From Pseudonocardia acidicola (GTDB lineage Bacteria > Actinomycetota > Actinomycetes > Mycobacteriales > Pseudonocardiaceae), in the NCBI RefSeq assembly GCF_012911935.1, contig NZ_JAAXLA010000024.1, forward strand, positions 23,758 to 87,757: 64,000 bases of DNA, in the 5' to 3' direction. Position numbers and translations under genes: made by a program. Below are positions 50,077 through 58,284 of this stretch, piece by piece. The number at the start of each line of letters is the position of its first letter. The first letter of the stretch is position 1. A model generated the notes under the pieces. That model made no database searches and was not told where the DNA came from. It saw only the letters and a program-made list of their open reading frames with translations.

Positions 50077-50774
50077 CGTGGGGGGACCTGGTGCTGTTGG
50101 GCGAGGGTGAGCGCGAAGTTCACCGCGAAGGCGATGATCAGCAGGATCAGCCCGAACGCGATCGCGAGGGCGAACTGCCCGCGGCCGGTGGCCAGCACGG
50201 CGGCCGTGGTGAGCACGCGGGTCTGCCCCGCGAGGTTGCCCCCGACCATCTGCGCCGCGCCGACCTCACTGACCACGGCACCGAACGCGGCCATGCCGGC
50301 CGCGAGCAGCGGGAGCCGGGCCTCGCTGAGCAGCGCGGCGACCGAGCGCAGCCGGGTGGCGCCGAGAGCCTGCATCTGCACCCGGAAATCCGGGTCGACC
50401 TGCTGGACCGCGGCAGCGACCAGGGCGACGACGACCGGTGTGGCGATGCCCCCCTGGGCGATGATCATGGCGGTGGGCGTGTACAGCAGCCCGAACGCGC
50501 CGAGCGGGCCACTGCGCCACAGCAGCACGGTCACGAACAGCCCGACGACCACCGGCGGCAGGCCCATACCGGTGTTGGCCGCGGCCAGCACCAGCCGCCG
50601 GCCCCGGAACCGGGTGAGGGCGACGGCGGCGCCCAGCGGTACACCGAGGACCATGGCGAGCGCGGTCGCCGTGGTCGATACCCGCAGGGTCAGCGCGGTG
50701 ATGGCCCAGGTGTCCTCGTCACCGGTGAGAAGCAGGCGCAGCGCCTCGGTGAGACCGTCGAGCAGAACGTCCAC
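50073..50774 (-). CDS. tupB: Tungstate/molybdate-type ABC permease TupB
   Basis: A 233-residue inner-membrane permease with about five helices and the coupling-helix motif (LGATRLRSVAALLSEARLPLL) that docks on the ATPase. Conserved AAFGAVVSEVGAAQMVGGN lies in the C-terminal third. Family TupB/WtpB-type permeases are about this size. It overlaps tupC downstream and begins one base after the tupA stop. Confidence 0.9.
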   Translation of the reverse strand: MDVLLDGLTEALRLLLTGDEDTWAITALTLRVSTTATALAMVLGVPLGAAVALTRFRGRRLVLAAANTGMGLPPVVVGLFVTVLLWRSGPLGAFGLLYTPTAMIIAQGGIATPVVVALVAAAVQQVDPDFRVQMQALGATRLRSVAALLSEARLPLLAAGMAAFGAVVSEVGAAQMVGGNLAGQTRVLTTAAVLATGRGQFALAIAFGLILLIIAFAVNFALTLAQQHQVPPR

Positions 50775-50775
50775 C

Positions 50776-51642
50776 TCAGCCGCCGAGCGCGTCCTCGGGC
50801 TTACCGGCGTCCGGGGTGAACAGCGGCTGGCCGAACCCGGCCCGGCCGAACTCCCCGATCAGCTGCTGGGCGGGCGCGGACACGATCCAGTTCGCGAAGG
50901 CGGCCGCCCCGTCGGGCTGGACCCGGGCGCCGGCCCGGGTCGTCATCTCGATGACGTGGTAGACGTTCAGCAGGTTCGGGTCACCCTCGTCGAGGATCTC
51001 CAGCCGCAGGCTGTCGCGCTGGCTGAGGTAGGTGGCCCGGTCGGAGAGGGTGTAGCCGGCCTTGTCGTCGGCCACCCGCAGCGTGGCTCCCATACCCTGC
51101 CCGGTCGACTGGTACCAGGCGCCGCCCGGGGTGACGCCGGCCGCGGCCCACAGGTCCTTCTCCCGGGCGTCGGTGCCCGAGTCGTCACCCCGGGAGACGA
51201 ACACGGCCTGCGCCCCGGCGATGCGGGTCATCGCCTCCCGGGTCGGCACGCCGCGGATGCCCGCCGGATCCGCGGGCGGGCCGAGCAGCACGAAGTCGTT
51301 GTGCATGACCAGGCGACGGCGGCCGGCGGAGCCCTCGGCGACGAACTTCTTCTCGGCCGCCGGGGAGTGGACCAGCAGCACATCGGCCTCGCCGCGCCGC
51401 CCCAGTTCCAGCGCCTGCCCGCTGCCCACGGCCAGCGTCTTGACCTGCCACCCGGTGTCGCGGGTGAAGGCCGGGAGCAGCTCGTCGAGCAGTCCGGAGT
51501 CCTGGGTGCTCGTCGTCGTGGCCAGGATCAGGGACTTCTCCGCCGATGGTCCGGCCGCAGGCGCCGCACCACCGCAGGCAGCCGGCCCGACGAGGGCGAG
51601 CACAGCGGCCACCGCCCCGGCGGCTCGACGAAGGGCGCCCAT
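50776..51642 (-). CDS. tupA: Tungstate-binding lipoprotein TupA
   Basis: A 288-residue substrate-binding lipoprotein. The signal has lipobox VGPAAC, with Cys23 acylated. The TupA hallmark LATTTSTQDSGLLDELLPAF is at about 40-59, and the rest shows the usual periplasmic-binding fold: VGSGQALELGRRGEADVLLV, then VMHNDFVLLGPPADPAG, then the FVSRGDDSGTDAREKDLW loop. TupA proteins bind tungstate far more strongly than molybdate. Loss of the TTTSTQDSG motif would change this. GGAG precedes the ATG. Confidence 0.92.
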   Translation of the reverse strand: MGALRRAAGAVAAVLALVGPAACGGAAPAAGPSAEKSLILATTTSTQDSGLLDELLPAFTRDTGWQVKTLAVGSGQALELGRRGEADVLLVHSPAAEKKFVAEGSAGRRRLVMHNDFVLLGPPADPAGIRGVPTREAMTRIAGAQAVFVSRGDDSGTDAREKDLWAAAGVTPGGAWYQSTGQGMGATLRVADDKAGYTLSDRATYLSQRDSLRLEILDEGDPNLLNVYHVIEMTTRAGARVQPDGAAAFANWIVSAPAQQLIGEFGRAGFGQPLFTPDAGKPEDALGG

Positions 51643-51696
51643 GCTCTGACTCCATCTGAAGTAGTACAGAACGCAAGAAGAATATGGTGTCGGACC

Positions 51697-52620
51697 ATGA
51701 CCCGGTACCGGGAGATCTGCACCGACATCGCCGGGCGGGTGAGCGACGGCCGGCTGCAGCCCGGGGAGGAGCTCCCGGGGGTGCGCGAACTCGCACAGCG
51801 CTGGGGCACCACGATCTCGACCGTCGGCCGCGCGGAACGCTGCCTGGCCGATGCCGGTGTCGTCACCCTCGCTGCTCGCCGCCGCGCCCGAGTGGCCGTC
51901 GAGGGCGTGATCGCCGCCCGCCGCCTCCTGCACGCCGAACGGGTCTTCCGCCTCGCCGGCAGCGACGACCCCGCTCTCGACCTGATCACCCGGAACCTCG
52001 GCACGAACCTGATCACCGTCAGCGCGGGCGGCAGCTTCGACGGCCTCCGGGCGGTTCGCCGGGGTCTCGCCGACGGCGCCGCCATCCACCTCCTGCACCA
52101 CACCGGCACCTACAACGTGCCGTTCGCCCGCGCCCTGCTCCGCGACCGGCAACCACACCTGATCCACCTGTGGCGGCGCGAACAGGGCCTGATCGTCGCG
52201 GCGGGAAACCCTGCCGCCGTCACGACCGTCGAACAGCTCGCGCCGCTGCGCGTGGTCAAGCGGCATCACGGCACCGGCACCCGCGTCCTGCTCGACCGGT
52301 TGCTCATCACGGCCGGCCAGGATCCGGACCGCATCCGCGGCCCCGAGGTCGGCTCGCACCTCGAGGTGGCGCTCGCCGTCGCCACCGGAATCGTCGACGC
52401 CGGCCTCGGCGTCCGGTCGGCCGCGCTCGACCTGGGCCTCGGGTTCGTGCCGCTCACCTGGGAGGACTACGACATCGTCCTCGGTCACACCGCCCTGGAC
52501 GCAGCCGCGCCCCTGATCGCGGCGCTCCACGACCGGGACCTATGTGCGTCGATCACCCGGCTCGGCGGATACGACACCACCGACGCCGGAGCGGTCCGCG
52601 ACGTCGGCGATGGCGACTGA
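51697..52620 (+). CDS. GntR-type regulator fused to a PBP-like domain
   Basis: A 307-residue transcription factor. Residues 1-70 form a GntR winged helix (REICTDIAGRVSDGRLQPGE, then LAQRWGTTISTVGRA). Residues 95-300 are a solute-binding-like (PBP-like) domain with NLGTNLITVSAGGSFDGLRA, RHHGTGTRVLLDRLLITAG and VATGIVDAGLGVRSAALDLG. The same fold occurs in molybdopterin-linked regulators. It is divergent from tupABC with 54 bases between, so it probably reads oxyanion or cofactor levels to control the operon. The intergenic region has TATGGT as a possible -10 box; no ribosome site precedes the ATG, so it may be leaderless. Confidence 0.85.
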   Translation: MTRYREICTDIAGRVSDGRLQPGEELPGVRELAQRWGTTISTVGRAERCLADAGVVTLAARRRARVAVEGVIAARRLLHAERVFRLAGSDDPALDLITRNLGTNLITVSAGGSFDGLRAVRRGLADGAAIHLLHHTGTYNVPFARALLRDRQPHLIHLWRREQGLIVAAGNPAAVTTVEQLAPLRVVKRHHGTGTRVLLDRLLITAGQDPDRIRGPEVGSHLEVALAVATGIVDAGLGVRSAALDLGLGFVPLTWEDYDIVLGHTALDAAAPLIAALHDRDLCASITRLGGYDTTDAGAVRDVGDGD

Positions 52621-52625
52621 CGTGG

Positions 52626-52871
52626 TCAGTCCGGCTCGTCGGTCGCCTCCACCAGGTCCGCGAGCCGCAGCACGGGGCACGGGTGCCGCTCCCAGCGGTG
52701 CGCGTGCTCGGGGTGTTCACACCAACCGTGCCGGTCGGGCTGGTGTCCCCGGCGCAGCCGGCCCAGCATGTCCAGCTTGTCCGTTCGTGCCGCCAACTCG
52801 CGCACGAACGACCGGAACACGTCGTCGGGCAGAGGGCGGGCGGAGCCACGCGACACGGCAGATACCCCCAC
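52626..52871 (-). CDS. Small His/Cys-containing protein
   Basis: An 81-residue protein with a helical N-terminal half (FRSFVRELAARTDKLDMLGRL, quoted partly) and a Cys/His-rich C-terminal half: HGWCEHPEHAHRWERHPCP. The spacing of one Cys, several His and a second Cys suits a zinc or other metal site. The start GTG has an AGGAG site; an upstream in-frame GTG at 52940 would add 23 residues of doubtful sequence. It is convergent with the GntR-PBP regulator. No family recognised. Confidence 0.6.
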   Translation of the reverse strand: MGVSAVSRGSARPLPDDVFRSFVRELAARTDKLDMLGRLRRGHQPDRHGWCEHPEHAHRWERHPCPVLRLADLVEATDEPD

Positions 52872-53094
52872 GAGCTCCTGAGTGACGGACAGTGACGAGC
52901 TTCCTGTTCTGTAATCCTTTCGAGTGACGGGCGAGTACACTAGTCACCCCCGTGCAAGATCGCCATTCCTGATGCGGCGGCGCGCCGATGAGCTCGAGGG
53001 GCCGGCCCGGTCTTCCTCGGGAACCGTCGCACGGACGGATCCCGCGTCGTCGACGAGGCAGGACCAGCATGCTGTTGGAGCAGTAGAACGCCGT
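52872..53094. other. Non-coding region with no clear gene
   Basis: About 220 bases lie between the His/Cys protein and the SDR remnant. Composition is less GC-rich in places and frames show no ribosome sites or family features, suggesting decayed DNA. Confidence 0.4.
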
Positions 53095-53235
53095 GGCCTA
53101 CGGGGCCGGCGGGCGCGATCGCCGTCGCCCGCACGTTCACCGATGAGGGCGCCGCGGTGTTCCTGGCCTCGGACCGCGCAGCGGCGATCACCGGCACCTT
53201 CGTCAACGCCACCTGCGGGATCCTCCCCGGCCAGG
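53095..53235 (+). pseudogene. Short-chain dehydrogenase remnant
   Basis: One frame reads AIAVARTFTDEGAAVFLASD and continues RAAAITGTFVNATCGILPG. The first part is the end of the Rossmann glycine motif and helix B of an SDR; the second is the typical SDR C-terminal region after the active site. The roughly 150 residues between, with the YxxxK site, are absent. The glycine motif just upstream (CTACGGGGCCGGCGGG) is in another frame. No start or functional product is possible. Confidence 0.62.
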
Positions 53236-53559
53236 CGCAGACCCGGCGTGAGCCGGAAGGCCAGGCGGCCCGTGTCGCACGTCGTCGGCCGGGGCTCCCG
53301 CGGAGGGGAAATGTGCTGGGGAATGACGTGGCGGCGAGCCGACTCCCGCTCGACGTCCGGAGTGCATTCCGGTACCGAGATATCGGTGTGGCACTGTCCG
53401 CGCACCGGATAGTATCGCCGCATCCGACACCGGAAGTGCCGACCGAGGAGGTGGGACCCATTACCGCTCGTTCAGGCTGGGTGCCCCTACCTCGCAGCCG
53501 TGCGGTTCACCCGGCATAGGTGACCGAAGGAGCGCCCGTCGGCATTCCGAAAGGCTCCC

Positions 53560-54468
53560 TTGTCGTCTTCCCTGTCACCTCTCGGTCGATCCGTCATCGT
53601 CGCCAGGCTTCGGGCCGCCGGCTGTGTCTTCGCCGAGGATGAGGCGCAGTTGCTCATCTCCGCGGCCCAGACACCGGCCGACCTGGCCGCCATGGTGGAT
53701 CGGCGAGCCGCCGGCCTACCCCTCGAACACGTCCTCGGTTGGGCGGAGTTCTGCGGCCTGCGGATCGCCGTGGGCCCCGGAGTCTTCGTTCCGCGCCGCC
53801 GCACCGAGTTCCTCGTCCGTCAGGCCGCCGCCCTCACCCGCATCGCCGACGGCCCCGCCGGGCATGTTCTTGCCCGGCAGGCGGCGGTCGTCGTCGACCT
53901 GTGCTGCGGCTCGGGCGCGGTGGGCGCGGCGCTGGTCGCCGCCCTGGAGCACGTCGAGTTGCACGCCGTCGACATCGACCCCGCCGCCGTGCGGTGCGCT
54001 CGCCGCAACCTCGCCACCGGTCACGTGTACGACGGTGACCTCTACGAGCCGCTTCCCGACTCGCTGCGGGGCCGCGTCGGCATCCTGATCGCCATCACGC
54101 CCTACGTACCCACCGAGGCGATCAGGCTGCTACCCCCTGAGGCCCGGGTCTACGAACCTCGGGTGGCACTCGACGGTGGGGCGGACGGACTCGACGTCCT
54201 GCGCCGGGTGATCGCCGCGGCGCCGTGGTGGCTGGCACCCGGCGGCCACCTGCTGCTCGAGACGAGCGAAGGACAGGCGCCGCAGACCGTCGACACCCTC
54301 GCGCGGGCCGGGCTGATTCCCCGGGTGGCCAGATGCGACGACCTGACCGCCACCGTCGTCATCGGAACCAGGCCGGCCCTGACACAGCTCAGAGCGGCAT
54401 GTGGGCGGGCCGCCGGGGTGGGCGACGGCGTGTCACCTGGTCGTCACGCGGTCACCAGCAGCATGTAG
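53560..54468 (+). CDS. HemK/PrmC-like N5-glutamine methyltransferase with altered NPPY motif
   Basis: A 302-residue SAM-dependent methyltransferase of the HemK family. An N-terminal helical domain (1-60) precedes VVVDLCCGSGAVGAALVAAL (motif I) and ELHAVDIDPAAVRCARRNLA. The family catalytic NPPY is expected at residues around 187-190 as ANAPYVP; here it reads AITPYVP, without the Asn that binds the substrate Gln. The rest, including ARVYEPRVALDGGADGLDVL and PGGHLLLETSEGQA, is intact. TTG is the likely start because the homology begins there. The tail VSPGRHAVTSSM overlaps the convergent gene by 25 bases. Confidence 0.82.
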   Translation: MSSSLSPLGRSVIVARLRAAGCVFAEDEAQLLISAAQTPADLAAMVDRRAAGLPLEHVLGWAEFCGLRIAVGPGVFVPRRRTEFLVRQAAALTRIADGPAGHVLARQAAVVVDLCCGSGAVGAALVAALEHVELHAVDIDPAAVRCARRNLATGHVYDGDLYEPLPDSLRGRVGILIAITPYVPTEAIRLLPPEARVYEPRVALDGGADGLDVLRRVIAAAPWWLAPGGHLLLETSEGQAPQTVDTLARAGLIPRVARCDDLTATVVIGTRPALTQLRAACGRAAGVGDGVSPGRHAVTSSM

Positions 54469-55097
54469 GTGTTCTCCAGCTCGTCCTGGAGCACGTGGGC
54501 CTCGCCGGCCTCCGGCCGCATCGGCAGATCCCGGTCGAGGGTGCGGACGCGGTACTGCCAGCCTTCGGGGAGGTTCAGCCGATCCGCCAGAGTGGGCAGG
54601 GAATCCCAGGTCAGACTGTCGTCGACGATGTGCGAGTACGCCTGTAGGACATAGGTCTTCCCGTCGGGCGTCACCAGCTCGTACACCGGCCTGCCGCCCG
54701 AGAAGAGCCATTCGGTCTTCCGCTCGACGACGACGTCGTTGTAGAACCTTCCGGGATCGCGGCCGGCGAGATTCGTACCCGGTGGGAGCAGCACGTCCGC
54801 GACCAGCCGGGCTTCGAGGCCGTCGAAGCTCCGCACCTCACCGAACTCGTATGCGGTGAGCCGGTCCATCGTCCAGAACCGCGGGCCGTTCAGATAGACC
54901 GCCGGTACGTCGAACTCCTTCGCGATCTTCTGTGGGTCCAGTGAACGCCATTTCCCGGCGGGGCAGTCGTTGAGGCCTGTCGTGTTGTAGATCGCGCCCC
55001 TGAGCCGACCTCCTTCCGGTTTGATGAGGAAGATCTCACCGTAGCGGGCGTCGCGCAGGTCGCCGGCCTGCAATGTTCCATCGGGCTGGACCGTCAT
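54444..55097 (-). CDS. Conserved hypothetical protein downstream of the DUF1254 gene
   Basis: A 217-residue protein with no signal peptide or membrane span. Residues 1-55 are beta-rich (DGTLQAGDLRDARYGEIFLI). Residues 130-217 form the most conserved-looking part: YELVTPDGKTYVLQAYSHIV, then LTWDSLPTLADRLNLPEGWQ and DELENTYMLLV. It could be a soluble beta-sandwich domain like a lipocalin or cupin; nothing diagnostic. It follows the DUF1254 gene on the same strand after 43 bases, so the two probably form an operon. Confidence 0.7.
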   Translation of the reverse strand: MTVQPDGTLQAGDLRDARYGEIFLIKPEGGRLRGAIYNTTGLNDCPAGKWRSLDPQKIAKEFDVPAVYLNGPRFWTMDRLTAYEFGEVRSFDGLEARLVADVLLPPGTNLAGRDPGRFYNDVVVERKTEWLFSGGRPVYELVTPDGKTYVLQAYSHIVDDSLTWDSLPTLADRLNLPEGWQYRVRTLDRDLPMRPEAGEAHVLQDELENTYMLLVTA

Positions 55098-55140
55098 CTG
55101 CTCTTCTTCTCCCCTCGTGCCTGAACCTGATCGCCGGCGA

Positions 55141-56754
55141 TCAGCCGACTCGGGTGATGCCGGGGCATTCCCACTTGGCCTCGACCACCGCGGGGTGCGG
55201 CCGATACATCCGCAGGATCACGAACCACGCGTTCTCCGCCGAGGTCGGCAGCCAGTTGGACTCCCGATCCGCGCCGGGTGAGCGGGGCTGCAGATGGATG
55301 GTCAGCCCGCCGTCGCGGTCGCGTCGCAAATCCGGGGCCCGGTCGCCGACCGAATAGCGGTGGTCGGGGTTGGGGATCTGGTTCATGTCCGCCGCGGTGT
55401 AGGCGGCAAGCGACCAGAACGCGTCCACGGGAGGCAGATTGTCGGCGTCGAAATGCAATTCGTAGCGCCCCTCGGGGGACAGCTTGGCGCCGTCGGCGTC
55501 ATCGAAATTCACCAGGTAGACGGCTTCGGCCGGGTCATTGGTGGCGATGCCGGCCAGCGACTGGTCGGCGGCGCGCCGCAGGAAGTCGTCGCCGAAGCGC
55601 CCTTCTTCCGGCGGTGGGTAGCGCCAGCCGTTCACGACGGTGGCCCAGTCACCGCTGAGGAACTGCGCCTTGAGCAGCGCCATGCCGATCGCGGCGGCCC
55701 GGATCAGACCCTGTTCGACCGCGTCGGGCTGGTCCCCGACGTCCAGGCCGGGCCCGATGCCGATGCGGGCGAACTGGTCGAGCAGCAGGGCGTGATGCGG
55801 CGGGGGTGGGTTCTCGGCCAGCATCGCGTTGAGCGTCTTCCACGGCCCGAGCGGATCCGTCGCCACATCGGCCGGCGCGTAGACGTCGCGGCGCGGCGGC
55901 ACCACCGCCTGGGGCTCACCCCACAGGCTCAGTGGGGTGAGCCGGTACTGCGTTTGCAGCGCCCGTACGTTCGGCACGTCCGCGGCGCCGTCGACGACCG
56001 TGCGCCCCAGCACGAGAATCCACGGGGTCGGCGCGGGCTGAACGGACTGGACCCCGGGCGGTGGTTGCCCCTGCCAACCCGGTCCCGCGATGGCGAAATG
56101 ACCGGCCTTCTTCCCGGTCGCGCGCTGCCCGACGTAATCGAAGTTGTCCGAAGTGAACCCCATCAACTCGAAGGTGAAGTACCGGTCGGCCATGTCCGGA
56201 TGCGACAGAATGACCGGCTCGTCGCTCAGGTCCAGCCATGCCGCCGAGTACAGCGTGTCGCTGTTCGGGCAGCCGCCGTCCCGATAGGTCTCATCGGTCA
56301 GGTGTGAGGCGTGCCAGAAGTGGTTGACCGCGGCATAGGGCACGGAGGCCGGGTCCCGGGGCTCGGTCACCCAGGCATGCCGGAGCTGGGCGTTGTAGAT
56401 GTAGGGGAAGCCGTAGATGAACGCCTGCACGCCCGCGGTGTACGCGTACTCGGCGCGCCAATCGCCGACCCGGCTGGTGAGGATCGGCGTCACCGCCTGG
56501 CGAAGCATCGGCGCCGCAAGGGGCAGCCGACGTGCCCGGTCGAGCACCGCCTCCGGGTGCCGCACCGCCGCCAGCGCGGCCCGACCGGTCGCCGTCGCCA
56601 GGCCCGCGGTGTCCCGTGGCAGGCGCAGGGCGGCGTCGAGCACCACTTCCACGGCTCGGCCCGCTGTCCGGGTCGCCCGCCCCATCATGACCATCGGCGA
56701 TTCGGCCTCGTCCGGTACGCGCCGCAGCGGACGTCGATCCGACGTCTGTGACAT
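55141..56754 (-). CDS. DUF1254/DUF1214 protein
   Basis: A 537-residue protein. A 95-residue N-terminal helical extension (basic, no signal) precedes the DUF1254 domain, recognised by EYAYTAGVQAFIYGFPYIYN, then NHFWHASHLTDETYRDGGCP, NSDTLYSAAWLDLSDEPVIL, and RYFTFELMGFTSDNFDYVG. The DUF1214 domain at the end has DAFWSLAAYTAADMNQIPNP, then HRYSVGDRAPDLRRDRDG. These paired domains are widespread in proteobacteria and actinobacteria, usually exported, and of unknown function; here I see no export signal. A GAGGGA site precedes the ATG. Confidence 0.86.
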   Translation of the reverse strand: MSQTSDRRPLRRVPDEAESPMVMMGRATRTAGRAVEVVLDAALRLPRDTAGLATATGRAALAAVRHPEAVLDRARRLPLAAPMLRQAVTPILTSRVGDWRAEYAYTAGVQAFIYGFPYIYNAQLRHAWVTEPRDPASVPYAAVNHFWHASHLTDETYRDGGCPNSDTLYSAAWLDLSDEPVILSHPDMADRYFTFELMGFTSDNFDYVGQRATGKKAGHFAIAGPGWQGQPPPGVQSVQPAPTPWILVLGRTVVDGAADVPNVRALQTQYRLTPLSLWGEPQAVVPPRRDVYAPADVATDPLGPWKTLNAMLAENPPPPHHALLLDQFARIGIGPGLDVGDQPDAVEQGLIRAAAIGMALLKAQFLSGDWATVVNGWRYPPPEEGRFGDDFLRRAADQSLAGIATNDPAEAVYLVNFDDADGAKLSPEGRYELHFDADNLPPVDAFWSLAAYTAADMNQIPNPDHRYSVGDRAPDLRRDRDGGLTIHLQPRSPGADRESNWLPTSAENAWFVILRMYRPHPAVVEAKWECPGITRVG

Positions 56755-57225
56755 GTCCGTATTCCCTCGCTGCTCGAGATGGATCGGCGACGTGCCGCCT
56801 CGCGGCCGGGCGGAGATGCGAGACGTCCAGCTGCGGCACCGCGGGCACCTTGCACCGAGGTTCTCCACCGTGCGCCGTGCCGGCGGAGGTGTCCTCATCC
56901 CCAATGGGTGAGACGGGACCGTCCCGCGGTCGTCGAGGCGGCCGCGGAACCTCCCGATCTCCGAAGTCTGCGGTCGCCGGATCGGGGCACGCTCAGCCTG
57001 CCGGGCCGAAGCACTCGCCTGAGTGGCCTGGTCGCGCACCTCAGCTTCGACACGCCAGGCCGAGGCGGGCGGTCCGTCCCGCTGGCAACTTGCGGCCATG
57101 CGGCCACAAGTAGATCGGCCCGGCCAGCCGAGCCTCATGGAGAGCCACCAGCTCTGACACACGAAAAGTTGCTTGCGATGGGAAGGAATGACAATGGACG
57201 TGCGGGCGCGCCGGGAGACCTCACG
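56755..57225. other. Divergent intergenic region
   Basis: About 470 bases separate the DUF1254 gene and the STAS gene. I see no supported gene. Both promoters should be here. An ATG at 57180 is in frame with the STAS gene and would add 15 residues. Confidence 0.45.
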
Positions 57226-57567
57226 ATGACGATTCGGCTCGATCACATTCGGGACGGCGATGTGCTGGTCATCCAGGTCAGCGGGCGTCTGAACGGCGGC
57301 ACAGCACCGGGATTCCGACAACTGCTCGACGACCGGCTCGCCACAGCACCACGGGGGATCGTGCTCGACCTCAGCTCGCTGTCCGTACTCGAGCCGGGTG
57401 CCGTCCAGGCCCTCGACCACGTCGCACGCCGCGCCCGGGAGGCCGATATCGGGCTGAGTCTCGTGACCGTCGACGGCGCCGTGATCCGGACCCTCGTCAC
57501 CACTTGTGCAGCCGGCCTGTTCGACATCTACCCCACCACCGATACCGCCAGGCGCGCCCTGCGCTGA
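57226..57567 (+). CDS. STAS-domain protein
   Basis: A 113-residue single STAS domain (MTIRLDHIRDGDVLVIQVSG, then GIVLDLSSLSVLEPGAVQAL and READIGLSLVTVDGAVIRTL). The position after LDLS is SLSVLEPG, so the Ser of the DSSG phosphorylation loop is not in its usual place. A GGGAGA site lies about eight bases before the ATG. It may be a relic of a stress-signalling unit together with the decayed STAS fragment on the opposite strand downstream. Confidence 0.75.
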   Translation: MTIRLDHIRDGDVLVIQVSGRLNGGTAPGFRQLLDDRLATAPRGIVLDLSSLSVLEPGAVQALDHVARRAREADIGLSLVTVDGAVIRTLVTTCAAGLFDIYPTTDTARRALR

Positions 57568-57688
57568 TCTCCCGGCCGGGGGCCGCCGCGGCGCAAACGC
57601 TGTCGAGGTCGATCTCTGCGCCGTCCTGGCGGGCCGCCTGGCCGCAGGCCATCGAGGCTGAATGGCCGGGGACCGCGACGCCCCACCT

Positions 57689-57778
57689 GGTCGTCGGCTC
57701 AGACCGCCGAGCGGTCCGCAACGCCGTCCCGGTGGCCATGTCGATCTCGCCCCTGACGGTGCACACCATCGTGCTCAC
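57689..57778 (-). pseudogene. N-terminal fragment of an anti-anti-sigma-type STAS protein
   Basis: A GTG-started stretch reads STMVCTVRGEIDMATGTALR and then TARRSEPTT, matching the first strand, second strand and first helix of anti-sigma-factor antagonists (v.GEiD..ta..lr). After about 30 codons the frame runs into unrelated Trp/Arg/Gly-rich sequence. The phospho-Ser segment is lacking. Confidence 0.5.
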
Positions 57779-57968
57779 GATCGGATGGTCGAGAGCGATA
57801 CCCGACGGCTCCTCGCCACCGCGAGCCGTGGGGTGGCGTTCGTGTACCTGCGCCGGTTCGTGTCGCCGCCCGGGCTCCCTGCAGTCAGCGTCGCCACTGT
57901 CCAGGTGGGGATCGGGGTGGTCACACTGACGGCAACGGTGCCGGTTCTCGATCCTCCCCCGCTGAGCC

Positions 57969-58119
57969 TCAGTCGTCGATCACAGGGTGCTTCGCCTCGG
58001 CGTAGTAGTTCATGTCGCGCCATTCCCGGTTGGCCAGTGACCGTTTGGTCTCCTCGTACAGGAGTCGGTCGCCCGGGTCGGCGCGCAGCCGATCGCGGAA
58101 CACGAGGTACCGGCTGGGA
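57969..58119 (-). pseudogene. C-terminal fragment of a GrpB (UPF0157) protein
   Basis: One frame reads RYLVFRDRLRADPGDRLLYE and ETKRSLANREWRDMNYYAEA, ending KHPVIDD and TGA. This is the C-terminal third of GrpB-family nucleotidyltransferase-fold proteins (h..FRD.LRa.p..r..Y...K..la). The N-terminal part, with the catalytic HVHV-type region, is cut off at the transposase remnant upstream. It is not functional. Confidence 0.68.
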
Positions 58120-58127
58120 TCCGGACG

Positions 58128-58259
58128 CTAGCAGTTGATCAAGTAGTGCTGCGGGGCTGCGGTATCCGAGGACCCCGCGGGACCGGTGGTTGAGCTCGTG
58201 CTCGACCCGTTGGAGCGCAGCGGGCTGTGCTCGGACAGGTCGGTGCCCTTCAAGAGGGT
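58128..58259 (-). pseudogene. C-terminal remnant of an IS30-type transposase
   Basis: The first frame reads LLKGTDLSEHSP and, after a -1 or +1 shift, the next reads ALQRVEHELNHRSRGVLGYR and SPAALLDQLL. Together they match the end of IS30-family transposases (F.KG.D...h....l......LN.RPRk.LG..TP...). The DDE core, the DNA-binding N-terminus and inverted repeats are missing. It overlaps the 5' part of the recombinase frame on the other strand, where no recombinase homology is left. Confidence 0.62.
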
Positions 58260-58284
58260 CGCTTTCGAATGGGCGTTCGCGGTC

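Noticed and set aside
49432..51690. The long upstream extension of the GntR-PBP frame, covering tupABC in antisense
   Set aside because: The homology of the regulator starts at 51697; the upstream part is antisense to three well-supported transporter genes.
52872..52940. A longer start for the small His/Cys protein
   Set aside because: The GTG at 52940 has no ribosome site and the added residues look random; the internal GTG has an AGGAG site.
58186..58284. The 5' third of the integrase frame as true integrase sequence
   Set aside because: This part is antisense to the IS30-type fragment and has no recombinase features; the integrase homology begins around 58285.
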